A DNA stretch of 5,161 nucleotides from contig JAUZQP010000117.1 in NCBI GenBank assembly GCA_030950965.1, forward strand, positions 1-5,161, written 5' to 3'. Below are positions 1 through 5,161 of this stretch, piece after piece. Position 1 is the first letter of the stretch; every line of letters starts with the position of its first letter. This stretch comes from Mariprofundaceae bacterium (GTDB lineage: Bacteria > Pseudomonadota > Zetaproteobacteria > Mariprofundales > Mariprofundaceae). The notes beneath the pieces are model-generated. The model saw only the letters and a program-made list of their open reading frames with translations, had not been told where the DNA came from and made no database searches. The position numbers and the translations under genes were made by a program.

Positions 1-744
1 CGTGAAGTATTACAGCGTGCTGACTGTGTGGTTACGGTCGTCAACAATGGGCAAGAAGCCGTCGATGCTGTGCAGCAACAGGTATTTGACGTGGTGTTGA
101 TGGATTTACAAATGCCTGTCATGGATGGCTACACTGCCACCACGTTGATTCGCCAGGATTCTCGCTTCGATCAGCTACCGATTATTGCCATGACTGCCCA
201 TGCGATGATGGAAGAGCAAGAACGCTGCCGCGAACATGGTATGAATGGTCACGCCAGCAAACCTATTGACGTGAAAGCACTGCTGGAGCAGTTGCAACAA
301 TGCGTGGGCTCTAGTCCTACGACTGCTTCCCCTGTAACCGTTGTAAGTCCTGTTTCGAGCGTCAGTCTGTTGCCACCATCGTTACCAGGTCTTGATCTGC
401 CAGCAGCATTAAACATGCTCGGTGGCAATGATGCTTTGTTGCATAAAATTTTAAGGAAGTTCCATCAAGGTTATGCTGATGGTGTCGCTCTGTTACCCCC
501 TTTGTTGCAGCAGCAAGATTGGAAGGCAGCAGAAGAGTGGACGCATGACCTTAAAGGCACATCAGGGAATATCTCTGCTCATGCCCTGTACCAATCGGTG
601 AGCCATTTAAATGATGCCATTCGATTGGTGATGAAAGATCCTGAAAATCATCAGGCCGTAGCAGAAGCAGCTATCCAACAAGTATTAGCAGACCTGAACG
701 AAGTGCTAACGGGTATTGAGCGCGAGTTATTGCACAGGGGGTGA
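1..744 (+). CDS. Hybrid sensor histidine kinase, C-terminal part: receiver + HPt domains (5' truncated)
   Basis: The reading frame is open from the first base, so this is the tail (247 visible residues) of a larger protein whose start lies outside the window. Visible residues 1-95 form a receiver domain. The phospho-acceptor Asp is at residue 35 (bases 103-105) in the VLMDLQMPVMDG motif, the switch Thr at 65 in AMTAH, and the conserved Lys at 87 in SKP. A Ser/Thr/Pro/Val-rich linker follows (about 101-125). Then comes an HPt domain with the motif HDLKG, its phospho-accepting His at residue 182 (bases 544-546). In this family phosphate passes from the kinase His to the receiver Asp to the HPt His and on to a separate response regulator. 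The missing upstream part would be expected to hold sensor and kinase domains. A GTG at base 28 is not the start, because it lies inside the receiver fold. A stand-alone receiver-HPt protein is possible but less likely. The partner regulator and the signal are unknown. Confidence 0.9.
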   Translation, partial: REVLQRADCVVTVVNNGQEAVDAVQQQVFDVVLMDLQMPVMDGYTATTLIRQDSRFDQLPIIAMTAHAMMEEQERCREHGMNGHASKPIDVKALLEQLQQCVGSSPTTASPVTVVSPVSSVSLLPPSLPGLDLPAALNMLGGNDALLHKILRKFHQGYADGVALLPPLLQQQDWKAAEEWTHDLKGTSGNISAHALYQSVSHLNDAIRLVMKDPENHQAVAEAAIQQVLADLNEVLTGIERELLHRG

Positions 745-787
745 GTGTTGGAGTTTTGCCTGCATTGAATCAACACACTTGACCCCC
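737..787. repeat. Imperfect inverted repeat spanning the kinase stop codon and the intergenic gap
   Basis: GGGGGT (737-742) can pair with ACCCCC (782-787), and AGTGT (744-748) with ACACT (775-779). A small internal loop separates the two helices and the apical loop is about 26 bases; an alternative pairing joins GTGTTG (745-750) to CAACAC (771-776). It is not a convincing intrinsic terminator: the loop is large and the only T run (TTTT, 798-801) starts ten bases after the stem. It could be a weak attenuator or a site for a regulator, and it overlaps the candidate -35 element of the next gene. Pairing was done by eye. Confidence 0.35.
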
Positions 788-806
788 CAAGCTACACTTT
801 TACCAT
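779..806 (+). promoter_or_regulatory. Candidate sigma70-type promoter for the ABC transporter operon
   Basis: TTGACC (779-784) matches the -35 consensus at five of six positions. TACCAT (801-806), 16 bases later, matches the -10 consensus at four of six. The spacer contains a C run that continues from the -35 box (C783-C788). Transcription from this pair would begin near base 813, almost at the ATG at 815, giving a leaderless or nearly leaderless message. That fits the lack of a visible Shine-Dalgarno sequence before that ATG. TACACT (793-798) is an alternative -10 element, but its spacing from this -35 is too short. This is inference from sequence matching only. Confidence 0.35.
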
Positions 807-814
807 ACCGCACC

Positions 815-1765
815 ATGATACATGCTGAACAATTGAATCGACAATTCGGCGGCCAGCAGTTGAACCAAGGTTATGCTGTCCGCGATCTCAGTTTCCACGT
901 TAAACGTGGCGAGGTCATGGGTTTGCTCGGTCCCAATGGCGCGGGTAAGTCCACCACGATGAAGATGCTCACCTGCTTTTTGCCACCCTCATCTGGCACC
1001 GCACGCATTAACGGCATCCCACTGGGTGATCCCCAAGGTGTGCGCCGAACACTGGGCTATTTACCTGAAAACGCGCCCTCTTACAGCGACCTGGACGTAA
1101 CCAGTCATCTACAATTTATCGGCCGCATGCACGGTTTGCCGCGAGCTACGCTGAACGATCGCATTCGTGAGCTGGCAAGTGCCTGCGGTTTAGAAACCGT
1201 CTTATTGCGCCGCATTGATGAACTATCCAAGGGCTTTCGTCAGCGCGTCGGCTTGGCAGCGAGCATGTTGCACGATCCTGAATGCTTGATCTTGGATGAA
1301 CCTATTACAGGGCTAGATCCCAATCAAATCGTAGAAATTCGCCACCTCATTCGTCGCCTGGGCGAGCAAAAGACCGTGTTGCTCTCATCCCACGTATTAC
1401 CCGAAGTCGAAGCGGTGTGTGACCGCATGATGATTCTCGATGGTGGACGTTTGCAGGTGATTGGAACCCGTGATGAACTGGCACGTCAGGCACAAGGCGG
1501 CATGGTGTTGCAACTGCGTCTGCGCGGTAACGTTGCCGCCTTTGAAGCGAACTTGAAAAACACCCTGAATGATTGCGTATTTGAAGACGTTAAACAGCAT
1601 GATGGCGAGATTCAACTCACCGTGCGCCACCACGATGTCGATGCGCCATTGGCCGAAACTGCCTTTCGCAGTGCCGTGGCCTGCGATGCCGTGTTATTAG
1701 AAATGCACACCGAACAAACGTCACTGGAAGATGTCTTCCACGCCATGACAGGCGGTGCGTCATGA
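815..1765 (+). CDS. ABC-2 type transporter ATP-binding protein (GldA-like, COG1131 type)
   Basis: This 316-residue cytoplasmic ATPase should power the permease encoded next. The motifs are intact and in order: Walker A GPNGAGKS (39-46, Lys45), a Q-loop region YLPE (82-85), signature LSKGFRQR (137-144), Walker B LILDEP (158-163, catalytic Glu162), D-loop GLDP (166-169) and switch His193 in SSH. Glu replaces the usual Q-loop Gln, and LSKG replaces LSGGQ; both variants are common in GldA-like ATPases. Residues from about 225 form a C-terminal extension ending in TSLEDVFHAMTG, a typical end for ABC-2 exporter ATPases. I chose the ATG at 815 because homology-like sequence (AEQLNRQFG) begins there. 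The frame is open upstream to 716, but that stretch overlaps the kinase and is unlike the family. No Shine-Dalgarno sequence precedes the ATG. The stop overlaps the permease start by four bases. The substrate cannot be told from the sequence. Confidence 0.93.
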   Translation: MIHAEQLNRQFGGQQLNQGYAVRDLSFHVKRGEVMGLLGPNGAGKSTTMKMLTCFLPPSSGTARINGIPLGDPQGVRRTLGYLPENAPSYSDLDVTSHLQFIGRMHGLPRATLNDRIRELASACGLETVLLRRIDELSKGFRQRVGLAASMLHDPECLILDEPITGLDPNQIVEIRHLIRRLGEQKTVLLSSHVLPEVEAVCDRMMILDGGRLQVIGTRDELARQAQGGMVLQLRLRGNVAAFEANLKNTLNDCVFEDVKQHDGEIQLTVRHHDVDAPLAETAFRSAVACDAVLLEMHTEQTSLEDVFHAMTGGAS

Positions 1766-2493
1766 ATACGGTTGCATCCACCACCATGCAAATCATTGCC
1801 CTGTGCCGCAAAGAGTGGCGGGTAGCGATTGATACGCCCCTAGCCTATGTGATTGGCATCGCCTTTTTCATCGCCAGCGGCTTCTTTTTTGGCAACACAC
1901 TATTTTTGGTTAACGAAGCGGATATGCGCGGCTGGTTTGGCGTATTGCCTTTGGTGTTAATCTTTTTCGTTCCTGCCATGTCGATGCGTTTATTAGCGGA
2001 TGAACACAAAAGCGGCAGCTTTGAGTTATTGGCCACCTTGCCTGTAAGCACTTTAACCATTGTATGGGGTAAATTCCTCGCCCTATTCACCCAATTAGCC
2101 GCCTTAATTGCACTGACCCTGCTCTACCCGTGGACGCTGTCAGGGCTGGGTTCAATCGATATGGGGCAGATATGGGCTTCGTATATCGCCCTATTGCTAC
2201 TGGCTGGCAGTTATGCCGCCGTATGCCTGTATGCCTCAGCCTTGAGCCGTTATGAGGTTGTGTCGTACGTCTTTGGCTTTATTTTACTGCTTGCCCTATT
2301 CCTGCTGTTGCAGGTCGCAACATTATTTCCGCCAGTGGTGCAAACGGTACTACTCACGCTTAGTCCTGCTGCACATTATCAGTCTTTGTTACGCGGCGTG
2401 ATGGACACAGGCGATGTAATGTACCTATTGGCGATGACGGGGGCGTTTATCACCCTGTGCTGGTTTGAACTGGAACGTCGGAGGTGGAACTGA
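1762..2493 (+). CDS. ABC-2 type transporter permease (GldF-like)
   Basis: This 243-residue inner-membrane protein should form the transport path energised by the preceding ATPase. About six hydrophobic segments are visible, near residues 27-49, 59-79, 105-122, 139-160, 167-187 and 220-235. Before the first lies KEWRVAIDTPLAYV, the amphipathic N-terminal segment typical of ABC-2 permeases. Between the second and third lies the conserved loop MRLLADEHKSGSFELLATLP (75-94), which is characteristic of GldF-like and related ABC-2 permeases and is likely to contact the ATPase. The length fits the family. The ATG at 1762 overlaps the ATPase stop as ATGA, implying coupled translation; a second ATG at codon 9 is a less likely start. 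The gene ends in TGATG, sharing one base with the next start. No truncation is seen. A single permease gene suggests that it works as a homodimer. Confidence 0.92.
   Translation: MNTVASTTMQIIALCRKEWRVAIDTPLAYVIGIAFFIASGFFFGNTLFLVNEADMRGWFGVLPLVLIFFVPAMSMRLLADEHKSGSFELLATLPVSTLTIVWGKFLALFTQLAALIALTLLYPWTLSGLGSIDMGQIWASYIALLLLAGSYAAVCLYASALSRYEVVSYVFGFILLLALFLLLQVATLFPPVVQTVLLTLSPAAHYQSLLRGVMDTGDVMYLLAMTGAFITLCWFELERRRWN
2480..2484 (+). promoter_or_regulatory. Shine-Dalgarno site GGAGG that fixes the GldG-like start
   Basis: GGAGG lies eight bases before the ATG at 2493, which is ideal spacing. It sits inside the end of the permease gene. It argues against the in-frame GTG at 2484, which overlaps the site itself. 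It is the strongest ribosome binding site in the window, suggesting that the auxiliary protein can be translated well on its own as well as by coupling. Confidence 0.75.
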
Positions 2494-4049
2494 TGGCTGT
2501 GGATCAACGTATGCGTATTCGTATGGCAGCTCTGACCCGCATGCTGCTGGTTATCGTATGTCTTGGTGTGCTGTATGCCGTAGCCGATGCTGGGCATTGG
2601 CGTAGCGACTGGACGGAAGATCAAACGTCAAGCCTGTCGCCATCCAGCACCGCTTTGTTGGCACAATTGGATGAACCGCTGATGATACGCGCTTACATCA
2701 CCAGCGAAATGCCGCAACCCTACGCACAGTTGCAGCGATATATCGAAGACTTGCTGCAATCTATGCACGAAGCTGGCAAGGGTAATATCGGTTATGAAAT
2801 CATCGACCCTGCCAGTGACTCGAATATTGCCGCTTCTTTGGCGGCGATGAAAATACCCAAGGTGCAGGTGCAGGTCATTGAAGATGACCGCGCCCAGGTG
2901 AAGCAGGGGTATTTGGCGATGGTGGTGGAGTTCCTTGATAAAAAAGAGGTGCTTCCCGTGGTGCAAAGCGAGCAGGGCTTGGAATACTCCCTGATGCGCA
3001 AAATCAAGAAGCTTACTGGCAAAGGGCGTGCTAAGCTGGCGATAGCAACAGATTTCGGTGCGAACAACAAAGAGACCATGCAGCAATTCACCCAAGCAGT
3101 GGGTGAAGATTACGACGTGGTTGAATTCGCCCCCGATACGGAAGATGTGCCTGAAGGTGCGAAAGTCATATTGGTGGCAGGCGTGCGCCAAAATGTGTCC
3201 GATAGCTGGCGTTATCGTCTCGATCAATTCCGCATGCATGGCGGTAGCATGATGGTGTTGGCAGGGCAGGCCTACCCCGATATGCGTTACGGCTTTAAAG
3301 TCGTAGCTGTGGATCCCTATGCCAATGATTGGTTGCTGGATGACCTCGGTGTGTCGGTGGAGCCAGGCTTGGTTATGGATCAACAAGCCAGCAGGATTAC
3401 CGTGAATCAGCAGCAGGGCGGCTTCATGTTTCGCTCGGCAGTAGATTACCCTTTCATCCCTGATGTAACCGATGTCAATCAGCAACACACTGCCACAGAA
3501 GGCATTGAATCCATGACCGTGCCGTTCGCTTCGCCCTTGGCAACACGGCAGGATCAAGCAACCCCGTTGATGCACAGTTCAGAGTATGCCGCTGTACAAC
3601 AAGGGCCGCCGTTTGATGTCAATCCGATGACTCCCATCCAAGAGCGGTTTACAGGCTTATCGCTGCAATCTTCGGTATTAGGGCTGGCTTATGACGGTGC
3701 ATTACACAGCCACTTCACCGCCCCCCCCGCTGGTATGGATGACGCCACCTATATCGACAAAACCGAACACAGTCGTTGGCTGGTCATCGGCTCCCTCTCG
3801 TTTTTGGACGATCAATTTATGCAGGGAACAAATCTTGCCCCCGTGATGAATATGCTCGACTGGTTAGCGCATGACGAAGCCCTCATTAAACTCCGCTCGC
3901 GTGGTGTAACGCATCGCCCACTGGTTAAATTAGCATCAAGTGAACGGCTATTTTTCAAATCGTTATGGATGATTGGTTTACCTTTGCTGCTCCTATGTAT
4001 GGGGCTAGCTCGCTGGTGGTGGTTACGCCGCAAGAGGTCAAAAGCATGA
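2493..4049 (+). CDS. GldG family ABC transporter auxiliary protein (ABC_transp_aux type)
   Basis: This 518-residue protein has a hydrophobic anchor near each end (about 14-31 and 490-511) and a long soluble part between them that probably faces the periplasm. After the first anchor comes DWTEDQTSSLSPSS, matching the typical family opening in which an Asp/Leu-Thr-Glu stretch leads to SLSP. LDEPLMIRAYIT follows, and then a region that resembles the rest of the GldG/ABC_transp_aux domain. GAKVILVAG and the RMHGGSMMVLAG segment (Gly250-Gly251) form the usual Rossmann-like core near the middle. The C-terminus ends in a basic tail, RRKRSKA. GldG proteins are partners of GldA/GldF transporters, required for gliding in Flavobacterium; in other bacteria their task is unclear. 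The start is the ATG at 2493, sharing one base with the permease stop and preceded by GGAGG. A run of eight C bases (3721-3728) is the only oddity. No enzyme active site is evident. Confidence 0.88.
   Translation: MAVDQRMRIRMAALTRMLLVIVCLGVLYAVADAGHWRSDWTEDQTSSLSPSSTALLAQLDEPLMIRAYITSEMPQPYAQLQRYIEDLLQSMHEAGKGNIGYEIIDPASDSNIAASLAAMKIPKVQVQVIEDDRAQVKQGYLAMVVEFLDKKEVLPVVQSEQGLEYSLMRKIKKLTGKGRAKLAIATDFGANNKETMQQFTQAVGEDYDVVEFAPDTEDVPEGAKVILVAGVRQNVSDSWRYRLDQFRMHGGSMMVLAGQAYPDMRYGFKVVAVDPYANDWLLDDLGVSVEPGLVMDQQASRITVNQQQGGFMFRSAVDYPFIPDVTDVNQQHTATEGIESMTVPFASPLATRQDQATPLMHSSEYAAVQQGPPFDVNPMTPIQERFTGLSLQSSVLGLAYDGALHSHFTAPPAGMDDATYIDKTEHSRWLVIGSLSFLDDQFMQGTNLAPVMNMLDWLAHDEALIKLRSRGVTHRPLVKLASSERLFFKSLWMIGLPLLLLCMGLARWWWLRRKRSKA
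4033..4037 (+). promoter_or_regulatory. Shine-Dalgarno site AGAGG for the DUF4340 gene
   Basis: AGAGG lies eight bases before the ATG at 4046, inside the last codons of the GldG-like gene. It supports this start over the in-frame upstream ATG at 3965, which would lie deep within the previous gene. A second ATG follows immediately at 4049, so initiation at either is possible; the difference is one Met. Confidence 0.6.
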
Positions 4050-4645
4050 TGAAGCAAGTAATCGTAGCGGTGGTCATTATTGCCCTTGGCGCAGTGTTTT
4101 TCTGGCAAAAAGAGGACACATCCCAAGCTCAACAGCAAATGCCAGCGTGGGCAACGATTGATGCCAAGCAGGTTAACAGCATGGAACTGCGTCAAGCAGG
4201 GAAAGCACCTATCGTGCTGAAGCGAAGCGGTACACAGTGGCTGGTCGGTAAGACCCCTGCCGATGTAACCGCCGTAGAGCGTTTGTTGCAAGACCTTAGC
4301 AGCATGCAGCCTGTGCGCGTGGTGACACGAAAACGCAGTCACGATGCAGACTTAGGCTTGGACGCTCAAGGTGTTGCAATCCTGCTATCTGACAGCGCAG
4401 GCAAGCACTTGCTCGATGCCACACTGGGCAAGCAAGGCGCAAACTTGCTCACCACCTATCTACGCCCCCAGGGTAGTGATGTGGCGCTAGCGATGAATAA
4501 GGCTCTCAACTGGCAAATCCATCGTTCTGCCGATGCGTGGAAGCAGGCAGCACCTGCTCCTACCAAATCACCTGTGTTGGATGCCTATACTACATCATCA
4601 GAGACGCACCATCATGACCCCTACACAACGACAGCAACTGATTGA
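4046..4645 (+). CDS. DUF4340 domain-containing membrane-anchored protein
   Basis: This 199-residue protein has one N-terminal hydrophobic segment (about 4-20) after a short MMKQ start. It is probably an uncleaved anchor with the rest in the periplasm. Residues 38-130 resemble the DUF4340 pattern: a strand pair (MELRQAGKAPIVLKRSGTQWLV), the helix DVTAVERLLQDLSSMQPVRVV (73-93), a DLGLD element (102-106) and a strand leading to LGKQ (127-130). DUF4340 genes are commonly found directly after GldG-type genes, as here, which supports the assignment; the biochemical role is unknown. The start overlaps the GldG-like stop by four bases. After about residue 168 the chain becomes low complexity, Ala/Pro then Ser/Thr/His, and the last 11 residues are read from the same DNA as the methyltransferase start. 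The protein is at the short end for this family, so the tail may be a degraded or overprinted extension. Confidence 0.8.
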   Translation: MMKQVIVAVVIIALGAVFFWQKEDTSQAQQQMPAWATIDAKQVNSMELRQAGKAPIVLKRSGTQWLVGKTPADVTAVERLLQDLSSMQPVRVVTRKRSHDADLGLDAQGVAILLSDSAGKHLLDATLGKQGANLLTTYLRPQGSDVALAMNKALNWQIHRSADAWKQAAPAPTKSPVLDAYTTSSETHHHDPYTTTATD

Positions 4646-5161
4646 ACGCCATCAGCATAGCTTTGCACAATACGGCTATGCACCAGACGCGCTATTTTGG
4701 CGTTCTCGTGGTATGCAAAAAAGACGCTTCCAAACCCTTGCGGACATTGGCATTCAGTCGGGCGATAGCGTGTTGGATGTCGGCTGTGGCTTTGGCGACC
4801 TGTTTAGCTTCCTTAGCGGAACAGCGCGCACTGTGGACTATACGGGCATTGATCTATCGCCCGATATTCTCCAGCAGGCCATAGCGATGCATCCTGACCT
4901 AGCCCTATACCAAGGGGATATTTTCGACAGGGATTGGTCAGCTGCACCGTTTGATTGGGTGCTACTTTCTGGCACGTTGAATTGGGATTTACATGATGAT
5001 GGACTCTATGCGCGCCACGTCATCACCAAGATGTTTGAACTGTGCCGTCACGGCGTTGCACTGAACATGTTGGACGCACGCCATATTGACCGCAAACACT
5101 TAGGCGACTTACGCGCCTACGACCCACATGATATGTTACAGTTCTGCCAATCATTAAGCAG
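4614..5161 (+). CDS. Class I SAM-dependent methyltransferase, N-terminal part (3' truncated by the window)
   Basis: The frame is open to the window end, giving 182 residues without a stop. Residues 53-63 carry motif I, VLDVGCGFGDL, which binds S-adenosylmethionine. The acidic end of strand 2 is at Asp80 in YTGIDLSP, and QGDIF (100-104) fits the loop that contacts the adenine. FDWVLLSGTLNW (113-124) fits the motif around strand 4. The N-terminal segment (HSFAQYGYAPDALFWRS, then RRFQTL) looks like a genuine lead-in helix, which supports the ATG at 4614. An in-frame ATG at 4581 is an alternative, adding 11 residues. The ribosome binding site is weak (GAGA, around 4601-4604). The gene overlaps the DUF4340 gene by 32 bases, so it is probably co-transcribed and perhaps coupled. 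The substrate (small molecule, lipid, protein or RNA) cannot be told from this part. Confidence 0.88.
   Translation, partial: MTPTQRQQLIERHQHSFAQYGYAPDALFWRSRGMQKRRFQTLADIGIQSGDSVLDVGCGFGDLFSFLSGTARTVDYTGIDLSPDILQQAIAMHPDLALYQGDIFDRDWSAAPFDWVLLSGTLNWDLHDDGLYARHVITKMFELCRHGVALNMLDARHIDRKHLGDLRAYDPHDMLQFCQSLS

Noticed and set aside
737..801. Intrinsic terminator after the hybrid kinase
   Set aside because: The hairpin is interrupted, its loop is about 26 bases, and the only T run begins ten bases past the stem, so it does not meet the usual form. It is kept only as an inverted repeat.
716..814. Upstream extension of the ABC ATPase frame by 33 codons
   Set aside because: The added residues overlap the kinase gene, carry no family features (Cys/Thr/Ser rich), and family-like sequence begins at the ATG at 815.
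957..1240. Loss of function in the ATPase because of a non-standard Q-loop (Glu for Gln) and signature (LSKG)
   Set aside because: Both variants are usual in GldA-like ATPases, and Walker A, Walker B with its catalytic Glu, D-loop and switch His are all present.
3058..3252. Small + strand open frame of 64 codons within the GldG-like gene
   Set aside because: It is an out-of-frame shadow with no motif, inside an intact, well-supported gene.
2628..3575. Long open frame (315 codons) on the - strand opposite the GldG-like gene
   Set aside because: Its translation is rich in His, Gln, Cys and Leu with no recognisable domain, as expected from the complement of a real gene. The + strand frame has clear family features, a good ribosome binding site and two membrane anchors.
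3812..4342. Open frame (176 codons) on the - strand across the GldG/DUF4340 junction
   Set aside because: It spans two well-supported + strand genes, has His/Cys-rich composition without motifs, and shows no supporting start signal.
4642..4884. Small + strand open frame of 80 codons
   Set aside because: It lies in another frame within the methyltransferase gene, whose SAM-binding motif is unmistakable in its own frame.

Overview
The window looks like ordinary chromosomal DNA from a Gram-negative bacterium, probably of the Pseudomonadota (gamma- or zeta-like). This rests on roughly even base composition, densely packed genes all on the + strand, a hybrid histidine kinase ending in receiver and HPt domains, and an ABC-2 transporter cassette with proteins that look anchored to the inner membrane and exposed to the periplasm. 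The sequence does not fix the species. I see no RNA genes, insertion sequences, CRISPR arrays or tRNAs.

Layout. Bases 1-744 hold the 3' end of a hybrid sensor kinase (receiver domain, then HPt domain). A 70-base gap (745-814) carries an imperfect inverted repeat and a possible promoter. Bases 815-4645 hold four tightly coupled genes: an ABC ATPase (815-1765), a six-helix ABC-2 permease (1762-2493), a GldG-type auxiliary protein (2493-4049) and a DUF4340 protein (4046-4645). Their junctions are overlaps of 4, 1 and 4 bases, which is classic translational coupling. From 4614 to the window end runs the start of a class I SAM-dependent methyltransferase, which overlaps the DUF4340 gene by 32 bases.

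How they may work together. The ATPase and permease should form a membrane transporter driven by ATP. The GldG-like protein has a membrane anchor at each end and a large soluble part between them; the DUF4340 protein has one N-terminal anchor. Both probably sit on the periplasmic side as dedicated partners of the permease. ATPase, permease and GldG resemble the GldA/GldF/GldG set known from gliding Bacteroidetes. The substrate of such cassettes outside that group is, to my knowledge, not established. The methyltransferase may belong to the same transcript, but its functional link is unknown. The hybrid kinase is adjacent, yet a gap separates it from the transporter and it may be an independent unit.

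Nothing here is clearly a new defence or mobile system. The points most worth checking are the function of the four-gene transporter cassette, the near-leaderless promoter arrangement before the ATPase, the inverted repeat in the same gap, the 32-base overlap into the methyltransferase, and a run of eight C bases inside the GldG gene.
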